Below, in pieces: positions 35,463-45,013 of a DNA stretch of 64,000 bases. Origin of the DNA: Sphingomonas alpina (GTDB lineage Bacteria > Pseudomonadota > Alphaproteobacteria > Sphingomonadales > Sphingomonadaceae); contig NZ_CP061038.1 in assembly GCF_014490665.1 (NCBI RefSeq), forward strand, positions 2,666,001-2,730,000, read 5' to 3'. The number at the start of each line of letters is the position of its first letter. The stretch's first letter is position 1. Made by a program: the position numbers and the translations under genes. A model generated the notes under the pieces. It had not been told where the DNA came from. It searched no databases and saw nothing but the letters and a program-made list of their open reading frames with translations.

Positions 35463-35747
35463 ATGACCGTCACAGCCCCTCGCCCGCTGCTGCGTACCGG
35501 CCTGTTCTCGCTCGGCGTCGTGCTGGTGATCGCTTCACCCGTGGTCGGCATCATCCCGGGCCCGGGCGGTGTGGTGGTGTTCGCCGCCGGGCTTGCGCTG
35601 ATGCTGCGCAACTCGCTTTGGGCGAAGCGTCAGTTCGTCGGAGCGAAGCGGCGCTGGCCCAAAGCGGGCGACCTGGCCGACCGCGGCCTGCGCCGCGCGA
35701 GCCGTGCCCGGCGCCAATCGCGCGCCGAAGACGCGCGAACGCGTTGA
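35463..35747 (+). CDS. small membrane protein, PGPGW-type
   Basis: 94 residues, one or two membrane segments (TGLFSLGVVLVIASPVVGIIPGPGGVVVFAAGLALM) with the IPGPG motif typical of PGPGW-family proteins, then a strongly basic tail rich in Arg. Function unknown. GTG 35430 is an alternative start. Confidence 0.65.
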   Translation: MTVTAPRPLLRTGLFSLGVVLVIASPVVGIIPGPGGVVVFAAGLALMLRNSLWAKRQFVGAKRRWPKAGDLADRGLRRASRARRQSRAEDARTR

Positions 35748-35772
35748 CTTGGGCACCGGCTTTGCTTATGGG
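35744..35772 (+). promoter_or_regulatory. candidate promoter of rpmH/rnpA cluster
   Basis: TTGACT (35744-35749) and TATGGG (35767-35772) are 17 bp apart. A transcript from here would have a leader of about 70 nt, which contains the palindrome TAAGAATTCTTA (35832-35843) just before the ribosome site. Confidence 0.45.
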
Positions 35773-35847
35773 CACCGCCTTCAAGGCCGTCCTCGTGGCG
35801 GCCCTTTTACATTCAGAAATACCCCCTTGGGTAAGAATTCTTAGGGA

Positions 35848-36339
35848 ATGACCGATGAAGCGGACCTTTCAACCGAGCAATCTCGTGCGCGCCCGTCGTC
35901 ACGGCTTCCGCTCGCGCATGGCGACCCCGGGCGGCCGCAACGTGATCCGCGCACGCCGCAATCGCGGCCGCAAGAAGCTGTCTGCCTGAACATCACAGCC
36001 GGCGACGCCGGGGTTAAGACTCTGGCCGTTCGCCGCGACTTCCTCGCGGCGAACGCCGGCAAGCGCGCACCGATGCCGGGATTTGTCCTGCTGGTGCGCG
36101 ATCGCGACGACGGTGATGCGACGATGCGAATCGGCTACACCGTGACCAAGAAAATCGGCAATGCCGTGGTCCGCAATCGTATGAAGCGGCGACTGCGCGC
36201 GCTCGCGCGTGATCTGCTGCCCGAATCGGGCATTCGCGGCGCCGACCATGTGCTGATCGGCCGCAATGGTGGCATCGAGCGCGATTTCGCGCAGCTCCGC
36301 ACCGATCTCGCCAAAGCGCTGCAGAAGATCGCGCGATGA
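35848..36339 (+). CDS. rnpA: ribonuclease P protein component
   Basis: Protein subunit of RNase P for tRNA 5' maturation. The conserved core runs from [19 protein letters not shown] through [23 protein letters not shown], the RNR motif, to the C-terminus. The start is unusual: between rpmH and the core there is no in-frame ATG, GTG or TTG, and the first downstream ATG is inside the core. The only standard start in this frame is ATG 35848, seven bases before the rpmH ATG, which gives 163 residues with rpmH fully nested in another frame. A nonstandard start (CTG 35985, or GTT before KTLAVRRDF) would give a normal 117 or about 106 residues. The stop overlaps yidD. Confidence 0.85.
   Translation: MTDEADLSTEQSRARPSSRLPLAHGDPGRPQRDPRTPQSRPQEAVCLNITAGDAGVKTLAVRRDFLAANAGKRAPMPGFVLLVRDRDDGDATMRIGYTVTKKIGNAVVRNRMKRRLRALARDLLPESGIRGADHVLIGRNGGIERDFAQLRTDLAKALQKIAR
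35855..35989 (+). CDS. rpmH: 50S ribosomal protein L34
   Basis: 44 residues, [18 protein letters not shown] then [19 protein letters not shown], an essentially canonical L34. AGGGA lies upstream of ATG and also serves the ATG at 35848. The coding region lies wholly within the rnpA frame that opens at 35848, in the +1 frame relative to it. Confidence 0.97.
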   Translation: MKRTFQPSNLVRARRHGFRSRMATPGGRNVIRARRNRGRKKLSA

Positions 36340-36548
36340 TGGCGAAGCTGCTTATCGGCCTGGCGCGGCTGTGGCAGATCGGGCCGTCGGCGGTCCTGCC
36401 GCCCACCTGCCGCTACGCCCCCTCCTGTTCGGCCTATGCAATAGAGGCACTTCGCCGCTATGGCGCGCTGAAGGGCGGATGGCTGGCGGCGCGGCGTATC
36501 GGGCGCTGCCATCCCTGGGGCGGGTCGGGTTATGACCCAGTTCCCTGA
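36336..36548 (+). CDS. yidD: membrane protein insertion efficiency factor YidD
   Basis: 70 residues with the family signature [18 protein letters not shown] and [13 protein letters not shown]. Assists YidC-dependent insertion at the inner membrane. Its ATG overlaps the rnpA stop, and yidC follows 48 bp later, the usual order of this cluster. Confidence 0.95.
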   Translation: MMAKLLIGLARLWQIGPSAVLPPTCRYAPSCSAYAIEALRRYGALKGGWLAARRIGRCHPWGGSGYDPVP

Positions 36549-36596
36549 TTTTCAGCTCATTTCAGACTACCCCAACATGATCGGGATCCAAGCGCG

Positions 36597-38321
36597 GTGA
36601 ACAACGACAACAAGAACTTCATCCTGTTCGCGGTGCTCGCGGCATTGATCATGTTCGGCGGCCAATATGTGGTCAGCTATTTCTTTCCATCCAATCCGCC
36701 GACGACGCAGATTGTCGACGGCAAGAGCAAGCCCCTGCCCAATCCCGGCGCCAACTCGGGCGCCAACACCGGCGCTGTTCCCGCCGCCGATGGCTCCGCC
36801 GCCGTGCGCGACCGCAATATCGTGCTGGGCGAAACCCCGCGCGTGCGCATCGACACGCCCAATCTGCAGGGGTCGATCAACCTGAAGGGCGCGCGCATCG
36901 ATGACCTGGTGCTGGTCACCTACAAGGAAACCATCGACAAGAATTCGCCGCCGATCCGCCTGCTCTCGCCCTCGGGCACCGCGGGCGCCTATTTCGCCGG
37001 CTTTGGCTGGCGCGACGACGGCCTGAAGCCGCCTGCATCGGACACGATCTGGAAGGCGACCGGTGACGTGCTGTCGATCGGCAAGCCGGTCACGCTTGAT
37101 GCCACCAATGCCAGTGGCCAGCGCTTCCGCATCCAGATCTCGGTCGATGACGGCTATATGTTCACAGTACGCCAGACTGTCGCCAATGCCGGTGCCGGGC
37201 CGGTCCCCGTCGCCGCGTATGGCTTGATCAACCGTATCGGCATCTTTCACGATCCGGACACCTGGACGGTGCAGATCGGCCCGATGTCGGCGCATAATGG
37301 CGGCGCGCATTACGACGTCAATTTCAGTGACGTCGACACCGGTCCGCAAAAGTTCAACACCACCGGCGGCTGGCTCGGCTTCACGGACAAATATTGGCTG
37401 ACCGCTCTGGTCCCCGATCAGGGCGTGGCATTCGATGGCCAGTTCCGCCCGGGCCCGAACAAAGCCTATCAGGCAGATTATGCGGTCACCCCGCGGCTGG
37501 TCCAGCCGGGTTCGGCAGTCACTCAGACCTCGCGCTTCTTTGCCGGTGCGAAGGAAGTGAAGCTGCTCGACCGCTATACCGACAAGGAAGGGATCGCGCT
37601 GTTCGATCACGGCATCGACTGGGGCTGGTTCCGCATCGTCGAAAAACCGATCTTCTATTACCTCCACTGGCTGTTCCAGATGGTCGGCAATTTCGGCGTC
37701 GCGATCATCCTGCTGACGGTCACGATCCGCGGCCTGATGTTCCCGATCGCACAGCGCCAGTTCGCCTCGATGGCGGCAATGCGCGCGCTGCAGCCCAAGA
37801 TGAAGGCGCTGCAGGAACGCTACAAGGACGACAAGCAGAAGCAGCAGCAGGAGGTCATGGCGCTGTACAAGACGGAGAAGGTCAATCCGCTTGCCGGCTG
37901 TCTGCCGACCTTCCTGCAGATCCCGATCTTCTACGCGCTCTACAAGGTGCTGCTGCTGACCATCGAAATGCGCCATCAACCCTTCATCCTGTGGATCAAG
38001 GATCTGTCGGCGCATGATCCGCTCACGCCGCTCAACCTGTTCGGCTATCTCGCCTTCACGCCCCCGGCATTCCTGGCGATCGGCATCATCCCGATCCTGC
38101 TCGGCATCTCGATGTACTTCCAGTTCAAGCTCAACCCTGCGCCGATGGACGAGACGCAGAAGCAGGTCTTTGCGATCATGCCCTGGGTGCTGATGTTCGT
38201 GATGGCGCCGTTCGCGGTCGGCCTGCAGGTCTACTGGATCACCTCGAACGTGCTGACGATCCTGCAGCAGAAGCTGCTCTATTCGCGGCATCCGGGATTG
38301 AAAGAGGCTGCGGCAAAATGA
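36597..38321 (+). CDS. yidC: membrane protein insertase YidC
   Basis: 574 residues: N-terminal membrane anchor ([19 protein letters not shown]), large periplasmic beta-domain, then five membrane segments of the conserved C-terminal domain ([59 protein letters not shown]). Inserts membrane proteins with or without Sec. GTG start. ATGA overlap with yihA. Confidence 0.96.
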   Translation: MNNDNKNFILFAVLAALIMFGGQYVVSYFFPSNPPTTQIVDGKSKPLPNPGANSGANTGAVPAADGSAAVRDRNIVLGETPRVRIDTPNLQGSINLKGARIDDLVLVTYKETIDKNSPPIRLLSPSGTAGAYFAGFGWRDDGLKPPASDTIWKATGDVLSIGKPVTLDATNASGQRFRIQISVDDGYMFTVRQTVANAGAGPVPVAAYGLINRIGIFHDPDTWTVQIGPMSAHNGGAHYDVNFSDVDTGPQKFNTTGGWLGFTDKYWLTALVPDQGVAFDGQFRPGPNKAYQADYAVTPRLVQPGSAVTQTSRFFAGAKEVKLLDRYTDKEGIALFDHGIDWGWFRIVEKPIFYYLHWLFQMVGNFGVAIILLTVTIRGLMFPIAQRQFASMAAMRALQPKMKALQERYKDDKQKQQQEVMALYKTEKVNPLAGCLPTFLQIPIFYALYKVLLLTIEMRHQPFILWIKDLSAHDPLTPLNLFGYLAFTPPAFLAIGIIPILLGISMYFQFKLNPAPMDETQKQVFAIMPWVLMFVMAPFAVGLQVYWITSNVLTILQQKLLYSRHPGLKEAAAK

Positions 38322-38998
38322 CCGAGGCCTCCGATCCTGCCGGCCCCGTCACCCCCGATCCGCTCGGCTTTACCCCCGAGCTGATCGAGGCGGCGCGCAA
38401 GACCTTTGCCGGGCCGGTCGCGTTCCTCAAATCGGCTCCGACGCTGGCGTTCATTCCCGATGCGAGCGTGCCCGAGGTCGCTTTTGCCGGCCGCTCCAAT
38501 GTCGGCAAATCGTCGCTGCTCAACGCACTGACCGGGCGTAATTCGCTTGCGCGCACCTCGAACACGCCGGGGCGCACGCAGGAACTGAATTTCTTCGACG
38601 TCGGCGAACCTCTCGCCTTCCGCCTCGTCGACATGCCCGGCTATGGCTTTGCCAAGGCGCCGAAGGACATGGTCAAGAAGTGGCGCTTCCTCGTCAACGA
38701 CTTCCTGCGCGGACGCCAGGAACTGAAGCGCGCGCTGGTGCTGATCGATGCGCGCCACGGCATCAAGGATGTCGACCGCGAGATCATGGAGATGCTCGAC
38801 AAGGCGGCGGTGAGCTATCGCCTGGTGCTGACCAAGGCCGACAAGATCAAGCCGACCGAACTCGCCGAAGTCGCGGCACGCACCGCCGAGGAAGCGCGCA
38901 AGCGCCCTGCGGCGCATCCGGATGTGCTGGAGACGTCGAGCGAGACGGGGCTCGGGATTCCCGAGCTGCGCGCAGCGGTGCTCGAAGCGATCGGCTGA
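38318..38998 (+). CDS. yihA: ribosome biogenesis GTPase YihA/YsxC (EngB)
   Basis: 226 residues. GTPase motifs: G1 [15 protein letters not shown]2 TPGRTQ, G3 DMPGYGFA, G4 TKADK. Needed for late assembly of the 50S subunit in well-studied species. Its start overlaps the yidC stop. Confidence 0.95.
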   Translation: MTEASDPAGPVTPDPLGFTPELIEAARKTFAGPVAFLKSAPTLAFIPDASVPEVAFAGRSNVGKSSLLNALTGRNSLARTSNTPGRTQELNFFDVGEPLAFRLVDMPGYGFAKAPKDMVKKWRFLVNDFLRGRQELKRALVLIDARHGIKDVDREIMEMLDKAAVSYRLVLTKADKIKPTELAEVAARTAEEARKRPAAHPDVLETSSETGLGIPELRAAVLEAIG

Positions 38999-39049
38999 GA
39001 AAAGAACGACCGCAAATGAGCTGATTGCGGCGCTTCCTTCCAAAGACAC

Positions 39050-39155
39050 GCTTCCCCGGCGCAGGCCGGGGCCCAGTCGGAAAACAGTCGGTAACCGCTG
39101 CTGCGGCCCGTCACATCAGCCATTCCAACTGGACCCCGGCCTGCGCCGGGGAAGC
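39050..39155. repeat. long inverted repeat, 28-bp arms
   Basis: Arms 39050-39077 and 39128-39155 are reverse complements with a single mismatch, separated by 50 bp. Core CTTCCCCGGCGCAGGCCGGG. It lies between yihA and a dehydrogenase and could terminate the yid-yih transcript. Similar intergenic palindromes at 45470, 52171 and 57963 point to a dispersed non-coding repeat family. Confidence 0.75.
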
Positions 39156-39259
39156 ACGTATTTCCTGTTGCCCCGCCCATTCCCTCAACCCGCCGATTCC
39201 CCCTCGCGCTCCGGCGACATCCGTTGCATATCGCTACCCATAATTTTGGGAGAGACGCG

Positions 39260-40390
39260 ATGACCATCACCACCGGCCTGCAACTGAGCTCGCTGATCAC
39301 TGCCGAGGGCGAATTGCGCCTGTCGCTTGATGATGTGGCGATCCCCGCCCCGCGCGCTGACCAGGTTGTGGTGCGGATCGAGGCGTCGCCGCTCAATCCG
39401 TCCGACCTCGGCCTGCTGCTCGGCCCGGCGGACCTGTCGACGATCAAGGCCGGCGGCAGCGCCGATCGCCCGACCGTGACCGCTTCTGTCGCCCCGGCCA
39501 TCCTGCCCTCGCTCCAGGCCCGGCTCGGCGAAGCAATGGCGGTCGGCAATGAAGGCGCTGGCGTGGTGGTCGACGCGGGCGATGACGCCAAGCATTTGAT
39601 CGGCCGTACCGTCGCGCTGCTCGGCGGCTCCATGTACTCGCAATATCGCGTAATGAAGGCATCGGATGCACTGGTGCTGCCCGAAGGCACGACTGCTGCA
39701 CAGGGTGCGTCCTGCTTCGTCAACCCGCTGACCGCGCTCGCCATGGTCGAGACGATGCGCGCCGAGGGTCATACCGCACTGGTCCATACCGCCGCCGCAT
39801 CGAACCTTGGCCAGATGCTCAACCGTATCTGCATCGCCGATGGCGTGCCGCTGGTGAACATCGTGCGCAGCGAGGCGCAGGCGAAGATCCTGACCGATAT
39901 CGGTGCGAAATATGTCGTCGACAGCACCACACCCGATTTCCGCACCAAGCTGATCGACGCGTTGATGGAGACGGGCGCGACGCTCGCTTTCGACGCGGTC
40001 GGCGGTGGCCCGCTCGCCGGCCAGATCATCGCCGCGATGGAAGTCGCCGCGACGCGCAAGATGACCGACTACAGCCGCTACGGATCGACCACGCACAAGC
40101 AGGTCTATATCTATGGCGTGCTCGACCTGCGTCCGACCGAGATCGGCCGCAACACCGGCATGGCCTGGGGCATTGGCGGCTTTCTGCTGACCTATTTCCT
40201 GATGAAGGCCGGCCCGGAGGTCGGCCAGCGCATGCGCGCGCGCGTTGCCGCCGAGCTGACCACCACGTTCGCCAGCCATTACACGTCGGAAATCTCGCTG
40301 GCCGAGGCACTGCAGCCCGAGATCATTGCCGCCTATGCGAAAAAGGCGACGGGTGAGAAGTTCCTGATCAACCCGAGCAAGGGCCTCTAG
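39260..40390 (+). CDS. zinc-binding-type (MDR) dehydrogenase / quinone oxidoreductase-like
   Basis: 376 residues. GroES-like domain with SPLNPSDLGLLLGPAD and GNEGAGVVVDAG, then a Rossmann domain with ALVHTAAASNLGQML, in which an alanine-rich site replaces the common GxGxxG. No zinc-binding cysteines are evident, so it is probably a zinc-free NADPH oxidoreductase. GGGAGAG lies upstream of ATG 39260. Substrate unknown. Confidence 0.8.
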   Translation: MTITTGLQLSSLITAEGELRLSLDDVAIPAPRADQVVVRIEASPLNPSDLGLLLGPADLSTIKAGGSADRPTVTASVAPAILPSLQARLGEAMAVGNEGAGVVVDAGDDAKHLIGRTVALLGGSMYSQYRVMKASDALVLPEGTTAAQGASCFVNPLTALAMVETMRAEGHTALVHTAAASNLGQMLNRICIADGVPLVNIVRSEAQAKILTDIGAKYVVDSTTPDFRTKLIDALMETGATLAFDAVGGGPLAGQIIAAMEVAATRKMTDYSRYGSTTHKQVYIYGVLDLRPTEIGRNTGMAWGIGGFLLTYFLMKAGPEVGQRMRARVAAELTTTFASHYTSEISLAEALQPEIIAAYAKKATGEKFLINPSKGL

Positions 40391-40814
40391 GATCAACGAT
40401 CGGCGGCGGGCCTCACGCCCGATTCAACGCCGGCACGGATCAGGGCAACGTGGAGACGGACAGGGCATTATCCGGTGCCCTGCCGCGCTCTTTCTCAGCC
40501 TGAATATCGAACCAACTGCCGCTGGCTGTTCCGGCAAAAACAGCCAGCGCCCTTCGCTGTTCGTGGCTGTTACCTGGCTGTTACCTGGCTGTTACCTGGC
40601 TGTTATGCTGGCTGTTCGCTGGCTGTTCGCTGGCTGTTCTTCGATAACAGCCAATCAGATCCAACCCATTGAGAATCAAATAAAAATCGTTGAAAATCCG
40701 CCCCGCTCGGCAGCCAAAAACACTTTTCGCCGAATAACAGCCAGCTTAGGCGGCAAATCGCACCCCGACGCGAGCGCCCTCGACTCGCGGGCACCATCTT
40801 GGCTAGGAACCCGC
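40391..40814. other. intergenic region with 11-bp tandem repeat array
   Basis: 424 bp between two plus-strand genes. It is dominated by TGGCTGTT in direct and inverted copies (see the repeat entry). An open frame continuous with the downstream transferase runs through the array but looks like a by-product of the repeat. Confidence 0.6.
40520..40743. repeat. iterated TGGCTGTT array, 11-bp period
   Basis: Seven direct copies of TGGCTGTT begin at 40564, 40575, 40586, 40597, 40609, 40620 and 40631; the spacing is 11 bp except once 12. Linkers are ACC (three), then ATGC, then CGC. An eighth direct copy (40523) forms an 11-bp hairpin stem with an inverted copy (40539). Further inverted copies AACAGCCA are at 40646 and 40736. 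Period close to one DNA helical turn. Confidence 0.85.
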
Positions 40815-41480
40815 ATGCTCAAGCTCATCATCGGCAACAAGGCCTATTCCTCCTGGTCGCTGCGCGGCTGGCTCGCGTGCAAACAGTCCGGACTGCCGTT
40901 CGAGGAAGTGGTCGTGCCACTCTATGACGAGCAATGGGACAAGCGCCGCGAGGGCGACGAGTTCGCCCCGTCATCGGGCAAGGTCCCGATCCTGTGGGAC
41001 GGCGACGCGGTGGTGTGGGACAGCCTGGCGATCGTCGAATATCTCGCCGAGAAGACCGAACGCGCCAAATTCTGGCCAGAGGACGATGGCGCCCGCGCGA
41101 TGGCGCGGTCGATGTCGGCGGAAATGCATTCGAGCTTCACCGCGCTTCGCCGCAAGCACAGCATGAACATCCGCCAGGTCTTCCCGCCCAAGCAACCGGA
41201 CGAGGATGTGCTGGCCGATCTCGGCCGCATCATGGAACTCTGGGCACAGGCGCGGGCACGCTTCGGCGGGGATGGCCAGTTCCTGTTCGGGGAGTTCGGC
41301 GCAGCGGACATCATGTTCGCGCCGGTCGTCACCCGCATCATCACCTACAGCCTGCCGATCGCCCGTTTCGCTGCCGGTTATATGGATGCGGTAATCCAGC
41401 ATCCCTTCATGCAGGACTGGATCGCCGGCGCGCAGGAAGAAGAATGGGTGATCGAGAAGTTTGAGGTTCCCGCCAATTAA
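40815..41480 (+). CDS. glutathione S-transferase family protein
   Basis: 221 residues. N-terminal thioredoxin-like domain (MLKLIIGNKAYSSWSLRGW, then KVPILWDGDAVVWDSLAI, the cis-Pro and glutathione-binding Asp-Ser motif) and an all-helical C-terminal domain. TAGGA upstream of ATG. Ligand unknown. Confidence 0.87.
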   Translation: MLKLIIGNKAYSSWSLRGWLACKQSGLPFEEVVVPLYDEQWDKRREGDEFAPSSGKVPILWDGDAVVWDSLAIVEYLAEKTERAKFWPEDDGARAMARSMSAEMHSSFTALRRKHSMNIRQVFPPKQPDEDVLADLGRIMELWAQARARFGGDGQFLFGEFGAADIMFAPVVTRIITYSLPIARFAAGYMDAVIQHPFMQDWIAGAQEEEWVIEKFEVPAN

Positions 41481-41583
41481 AGCCCGGCACAGGCATCACA
41501 CGCGCCGCGCCGCGCAAATCAAAACCCTCGACTGAAGGTTCTTCGTCATCCCTCTTTCCCGTCCCGGAAACAGTCCCGATCCG

Positions 41584-42870
41584 ATGGCCGAGGCGAGCGG
41601 GAATATTGCCGTGCCGGGTGCGGAGCCGGACATCAACGGAGTTGCGGAACGCACCGTGTCGCCCGCGCCGCTGATCTGCATCGATTGCCGCTATATTCGC
41701 GAGCGACCGAGCGGGATCGGGGAAGTGGTGCAGGCACTGGTAGACCATGCCCCCGCGCTGGCGCCCGATTTGCGCTTCCTGCTGCTCAAGCACCCGGAGG
41801 CGCCCGCGATCCTGTCCGGTGCGCCGAACGTGACGGAACGCACCGTGACGTTTGCCGCCAATGGTCCGGCAACGATGTGGATGATGTCGCGCCTGACCGA
41901 CCTGAGCCAGGTCGATCTGTTCCACGCGCCCTCCAACATCCTGCCCCATGGGCTGACCATGCCGAGCATCACCACGGTTCATGACGTGATGTGGTTGAAA
42001 CACCCCGACTGGGCGGCGAAACCTGGCCTGCGCGGTCGCATCGATCGCGCCTTTTACCGCCATGGTCTGAGGCACGCTCTCAACCGGTCGGCGCGGATCG
42101 CGACGGTCAGTCAGGCGACGCGCGATGAGATCGCCACGATCGATCCGGCGGCCGCTGAACGGACCTGCGTCACCTCATCGGGTGTCGCGTCGGATTTTCG
42201 CCGACTGGCTGCGCAGGACGGCGGGTCAGCCACCCTGCCCGCACTGGCCGGTCGCCGCTATATACTGACCGTCGGACAATATGCGCCCTACAAGAACCAT
42301 GTCGCCGCACTCGAGGCGTTCGCCATGGCGTTCCGTGACGATCCCGGTGTAGCGCTGGTCTTCGTCCAGCGGCAGGGCGACGGGGCAGCGGCCCTGCTAC
42401 CGCGTGCAGCCGCATTGGGCGTGGCCGACCGCGTGCTGTTCATACCCCATCTCGACCGCGAGCAGCTCATCATGCTCTACAATGGCGCGCTCGCGCTGTG
42501 CCATCCGTCGCTCTACGAAGGATTCGGCAACCCGATCGCCGAGGCCATGGCGTGCGGATGCCCCGTGGTGACCAGCAATGTGTCGGCGATGCCCGAGGTC
42601 GCCGGTGGTGCGGCGCTGCTGATCGATCCCCGCGACGTCGCGACGATCGCAACGGCCTTGCATCGCATCGCGAGCGAAGCCGGCCTTGGCGCTGCGCTGC
42701 GGCAGCGCGGGCTCGATCGCGCCGCGAACCTGCCCTGGATTCGTTTCGCCCGGGCCAATGTCACGCTGTACCGCCAGGTGCTGGCCGAGCAGCGCGAGCG
42801 CGAAGTGGACCGGACCGCCATGGTCCCGGCGGGTCTTTTCCCGCAGCCCGCCGCCTCGGCAATTTCCTGA
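41584..42870 (+). CDS. glycosyltransferase family 4 protein
   Basis: 428 residues. GT-B fold; the C-terminal domain carries the GT4 signature LYNGALALCHPSLYEGFGNPI and AMACGCPVVTSN with the catalytic EGFG Glu, and N-terminal DCRYIRERPSGIGEVV. Probably builds exopolysaccharide or another surface glycan, but it stands alone and the acceptor cannot be predicted. Confidence 0.85.
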   Translation: MAEASGNIAVPGAEPDINGVAERTVSPAPLICIDCRYIRERPSGIGEVVQALVDHAPALAPDLRFLLLKHPEAPAILSGAPNVTERTVTFAANGPATMWMMSRLTDLSQVDLFHAPSNILPHGLTMPSITTVHDVMWLKHPDWAAKPGLRGRIDRAFYRHGLRHALNRSARIATVSQATRDEIATIDPAAAERTCVTSSGVASDFRRLAAQDGGSATLPALAGRRYILTVGQYAPYKNHVAALEAFAMAFRDDPGVALVFVQRQGDGAAALLPRAAALGVADRVLFIPHLDREQLIMLYNGALALCHPSLYEGFGNPIAEAMACGCPVVTSNVSAMPEVAGGAALLIDPRDVATIATALHRIASEAGLGAALRQRGLDRAANLPWIRFARANVTLYRQVLAEQREREVDRTAMVPAGLFPQPAASAIS

Positions 42871-43056
42871 CCGACGGTTGACGCGAGGACAAGGGTCATC
42901 CTCAACTCGGCCTCCGCCCTCCTTCTGTGACCGTTCGTCAAGGCCGGCGACCTGCAGCATCGCGACGTCGGGCAGCTTTCCCGCACCAGTCGGTTGCATT
43001 CGGCATCACGCGGCGGCACCACTGTACGATCAACGACTTCCCCAGGATCCCCTGCC

Positions 43057-44997
43057 ATGATCAAGCCCTTTCTGCTCGTCGCGGCTTCCGCGCTCGCCCT
43101 GTCACCGGCGATCGCCCAGGATGCGAGGTCACCCAGCGCCGCGGCACCGGGTGGCGATATTCCGGCAAAATTCACGCCGCCGGTTGGGAACGCCGATTAC
43201 GACAAGCGCGAGATGATGATCCCGATGCGCGACGGGACCAGGCTCTACACGGTCATCGTCGTACCCAAGGGCGCGACCAACGCGCCGATCGTGCTCACGC
43301 GCACGCCCTATGACGCCATGGGCCGAGCGAAGCGGTCGACCAGCCCGAGCATGCTGTCGACGCTGCCGCTGGCGGACGAAGGGTTCGTCAAGGCCGGCTA
43401 TATCCGCGTCTATCAGGACGTGCGCGGCAAGTACGGATCGGAAGGCGACTATGTCGTGACACGTCCGGTGATCGGCCCGCTCAACCGGACCAAGGTCGAT
43501 CATGTCACCGATGCGTACGACACGATCGACTGGCTGGTGAACAAGGCGAACCTGCCCGAATCCAATGGCCGGGTCGGCATGATCGGGTCGTCCTATGAAG
43601 GGTTTACCGTGGTCATGGCACTGCTCGCACCGCACCCGGCACTGAAGGTCGCGGCGCCGGAAAGCCCGATGATCGATGGCTGGATGGGCGACGACTGGTT
43701 GCATTACGGCGCGTTCCGCCTCGCCAACATCGCCTGGCTCGGCGGACAGACCGGGTACAAGGGGGAAGGCAAGGCGCCACCGACCGGCGGCTATGACGAT
43801 TACGACAATTTCCGCACCATCGGCTCGGCCGGCGACTGGGCGAAGAAGTCGGGATACGATCAACTACCCTTCTGGCAGCGGATGATCGAACACCCATCCT
43901 ATGACGCCTTCTGGCAGGGCCAGGCGCTCGACAAACTACTCGCCGCCAACCCGTCGAACATCCCGACCATCTGGGAACAGGGATTGTGGGACCAGGAGGA
44001 TATGTACGGCGCGATCACTGCGTGGGAGGCGCTGAAGGCCAAGGGCAAGACCGGCAACAACTTCCTTGTCATGGGGCCGTGGCGACATAGCCAGATCAAC
44101 CGCGAGGGCCGCTCGCTCGGCGTGTTCCAGTGGAATGGCGACACCGCCGCGCAGTTCCGCGATGAAATGGTCCTGCCCCTGTTCAACCAGTATCTGAAGG
44201 ATGGCCCGCCGGTCGCCCTGCCCGCCGCGACGATCTACAATACCGGTGAGAATCGCTGGGACCGCTTCACCACCTGGCCGCTGGCATGTCAGGAAGGTTG
44301 CGCTGCGCCGCTCACGCCCATCTATCTGCAGGACGATGGTGCGCTCGGCTTCGACAAGGCCGCGTCGGGCGAAGATTCCTATGTCTCCGATCCCGCCAAG
44401 CCCGTACCGCATCTGCCGCGCCCGGTGAATTTCGGCGACGGCCGCTGGGGCGACTGGCTGGTCAGCGATCAGCGTGGGGTCGATGGACGCCCCGACGTGA
44501 TGACCTATCAGACACCGGTATTGACCAGGGCGGTGCGCGTCTCGGGTGCGCCGATCGCCGATATCTTCGCGAAGACGACCGGCACCGACGGCGATTTCGT
44601 GGTCAAGGTGATCGACGTCTATCCGGACGAGGTCGCGACCGACCCGAAGATGGGCGGATACCAGCTGCCGATCGCGCTCGACATCTTCCGCGGGCGATAC
44701 CGCGACAGCTTCGCCAAGCCTTCACCGATCCCGGCGGGCAAGGTGCAGCAATACAAGTTCCGCCTGCCGACCGTGAACCACGTCTTCCAGCCCGGCCACC
44801 GCATCATGGTGCAGGTGCAGTCGAGCCTGTTCCCGCTCTATGATCGTAATCCGCAGGCCTATGTGCCGAACATCTTCCTCGCGAAGAAATCGGACTACCG
44901 CAAAGCGACGGTCACGATCGAGCGCGGCGGCGCGACGCCGAGCCGGGTGTGGCTACCGGTGGTGCCGGTCGACCAGAGTGCTGCGATGGTGAAATGA
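43057..44997 (+). CDS. secreted CocE/NonD hydrolase, alpha-amino-acid ester hydrolase-like
   Basis: 646 residues with a signal peptide (FLLVAASALALSPAIAQ). The alpha/beta-hydrolase nucleophile is in MIGSSYEGFTVVMAL; oxyanion Tyr in RTPYDAMG; QDVRGKYGSEGDYV; catalytic His in MGPWRHSQ; C-terminal jelly-roll domain. GSSYEG is typical of alpha-amino acid ester hydrolases of Xanthomonas and Acetobacter, which hydrolyse and make beta-lactam acyl chains. A dipeptide ester or peptide role is also possible. The 186 bp upstream show no gene. Confidence 0.85.
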   Translation: MIKPFLLVAASALALSPAIAQDARSPSAAAPGGDIPAKFTPPVGNADYDKREMMIPMRDGTRLYTVIVVPKGATNAPIVLTRTPYDAMGRAKRSTSPSMLSTLPLADEGFVKAGYIRVYQDVRGKYGSEGDYVVTRPVIGPLNRTKVDHVTDAYDTIDWLVNKANLPESNGRVGMIGSSYEGFTVVMALLAPHPALKVAAPESPMIDGWMGDDWLHYGAFRLANIAWLGGQTGYKGEGKAPPTGGYDDYDNFRTIGSAGDWAKKSGYDQLPFWQRMIEHPSYDAFWQGQALDKLLAANPSNIPTIWEQGLWDQEDMYGAITAWEALKAKGKTGNNFLVMGPWRHSQINREGRSLGVFQWNGDTAAQFRDEMVLPLFNQYLKDGPPVALPAATIYNTGENRWDRFTTWPLACQEGCAAPLTPIYLQDDGALGFDKAASGEDSYVSDPAKPVPHLPRPVNFGDGRWGDWLVSDQRGVDGRPDVMTYQTPVLTRAVRVSGAPIADIFAKTTGTDGDFVVKVIDVYPDEVATDPKMGGYQLPIALDIFRGRYRDSFAKPSPIPAGKVQQYKFRLPTVNHVFQPGHRIMVQVQSSLFPLYDRNPQAYVPNIFLAKKSDYRKATVTIERGGATPSRVWLPVVPVDQSAAMVK

Positions 44998-45013
44998 GGG
45001 GTAAAGGGCGCAA

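Noticed and set aside
36567-38291. 574-residue open frame antisense to yidC
   Set aside because: It mirrors the codon structure of yidC in high-GC DNA and has low-complexity Arg/His/Asp/Gln-rich sequence with no recognisable domain.
40564-40638. CRISPR array
   Set aside because: The unit is only 11 bp with 3-4-bp linkers, without spacers of proper length and without cas genes nearby.
40563-40814. N-terminal extension of the glutathione transferase through the repeat array
   Set aside because: The open frame merely follows the repeat; the transferase begins with a canonical N-terminus at 40815 preceded by a ribosome site.
43057-44997. Cocaine-esterase-like detoxification enzyme or beta-lactamase
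   Set aside because: GSSYEG and overall length fit alpha-amino acid ester hydrolases better; no beta-lactamase motifs are present.
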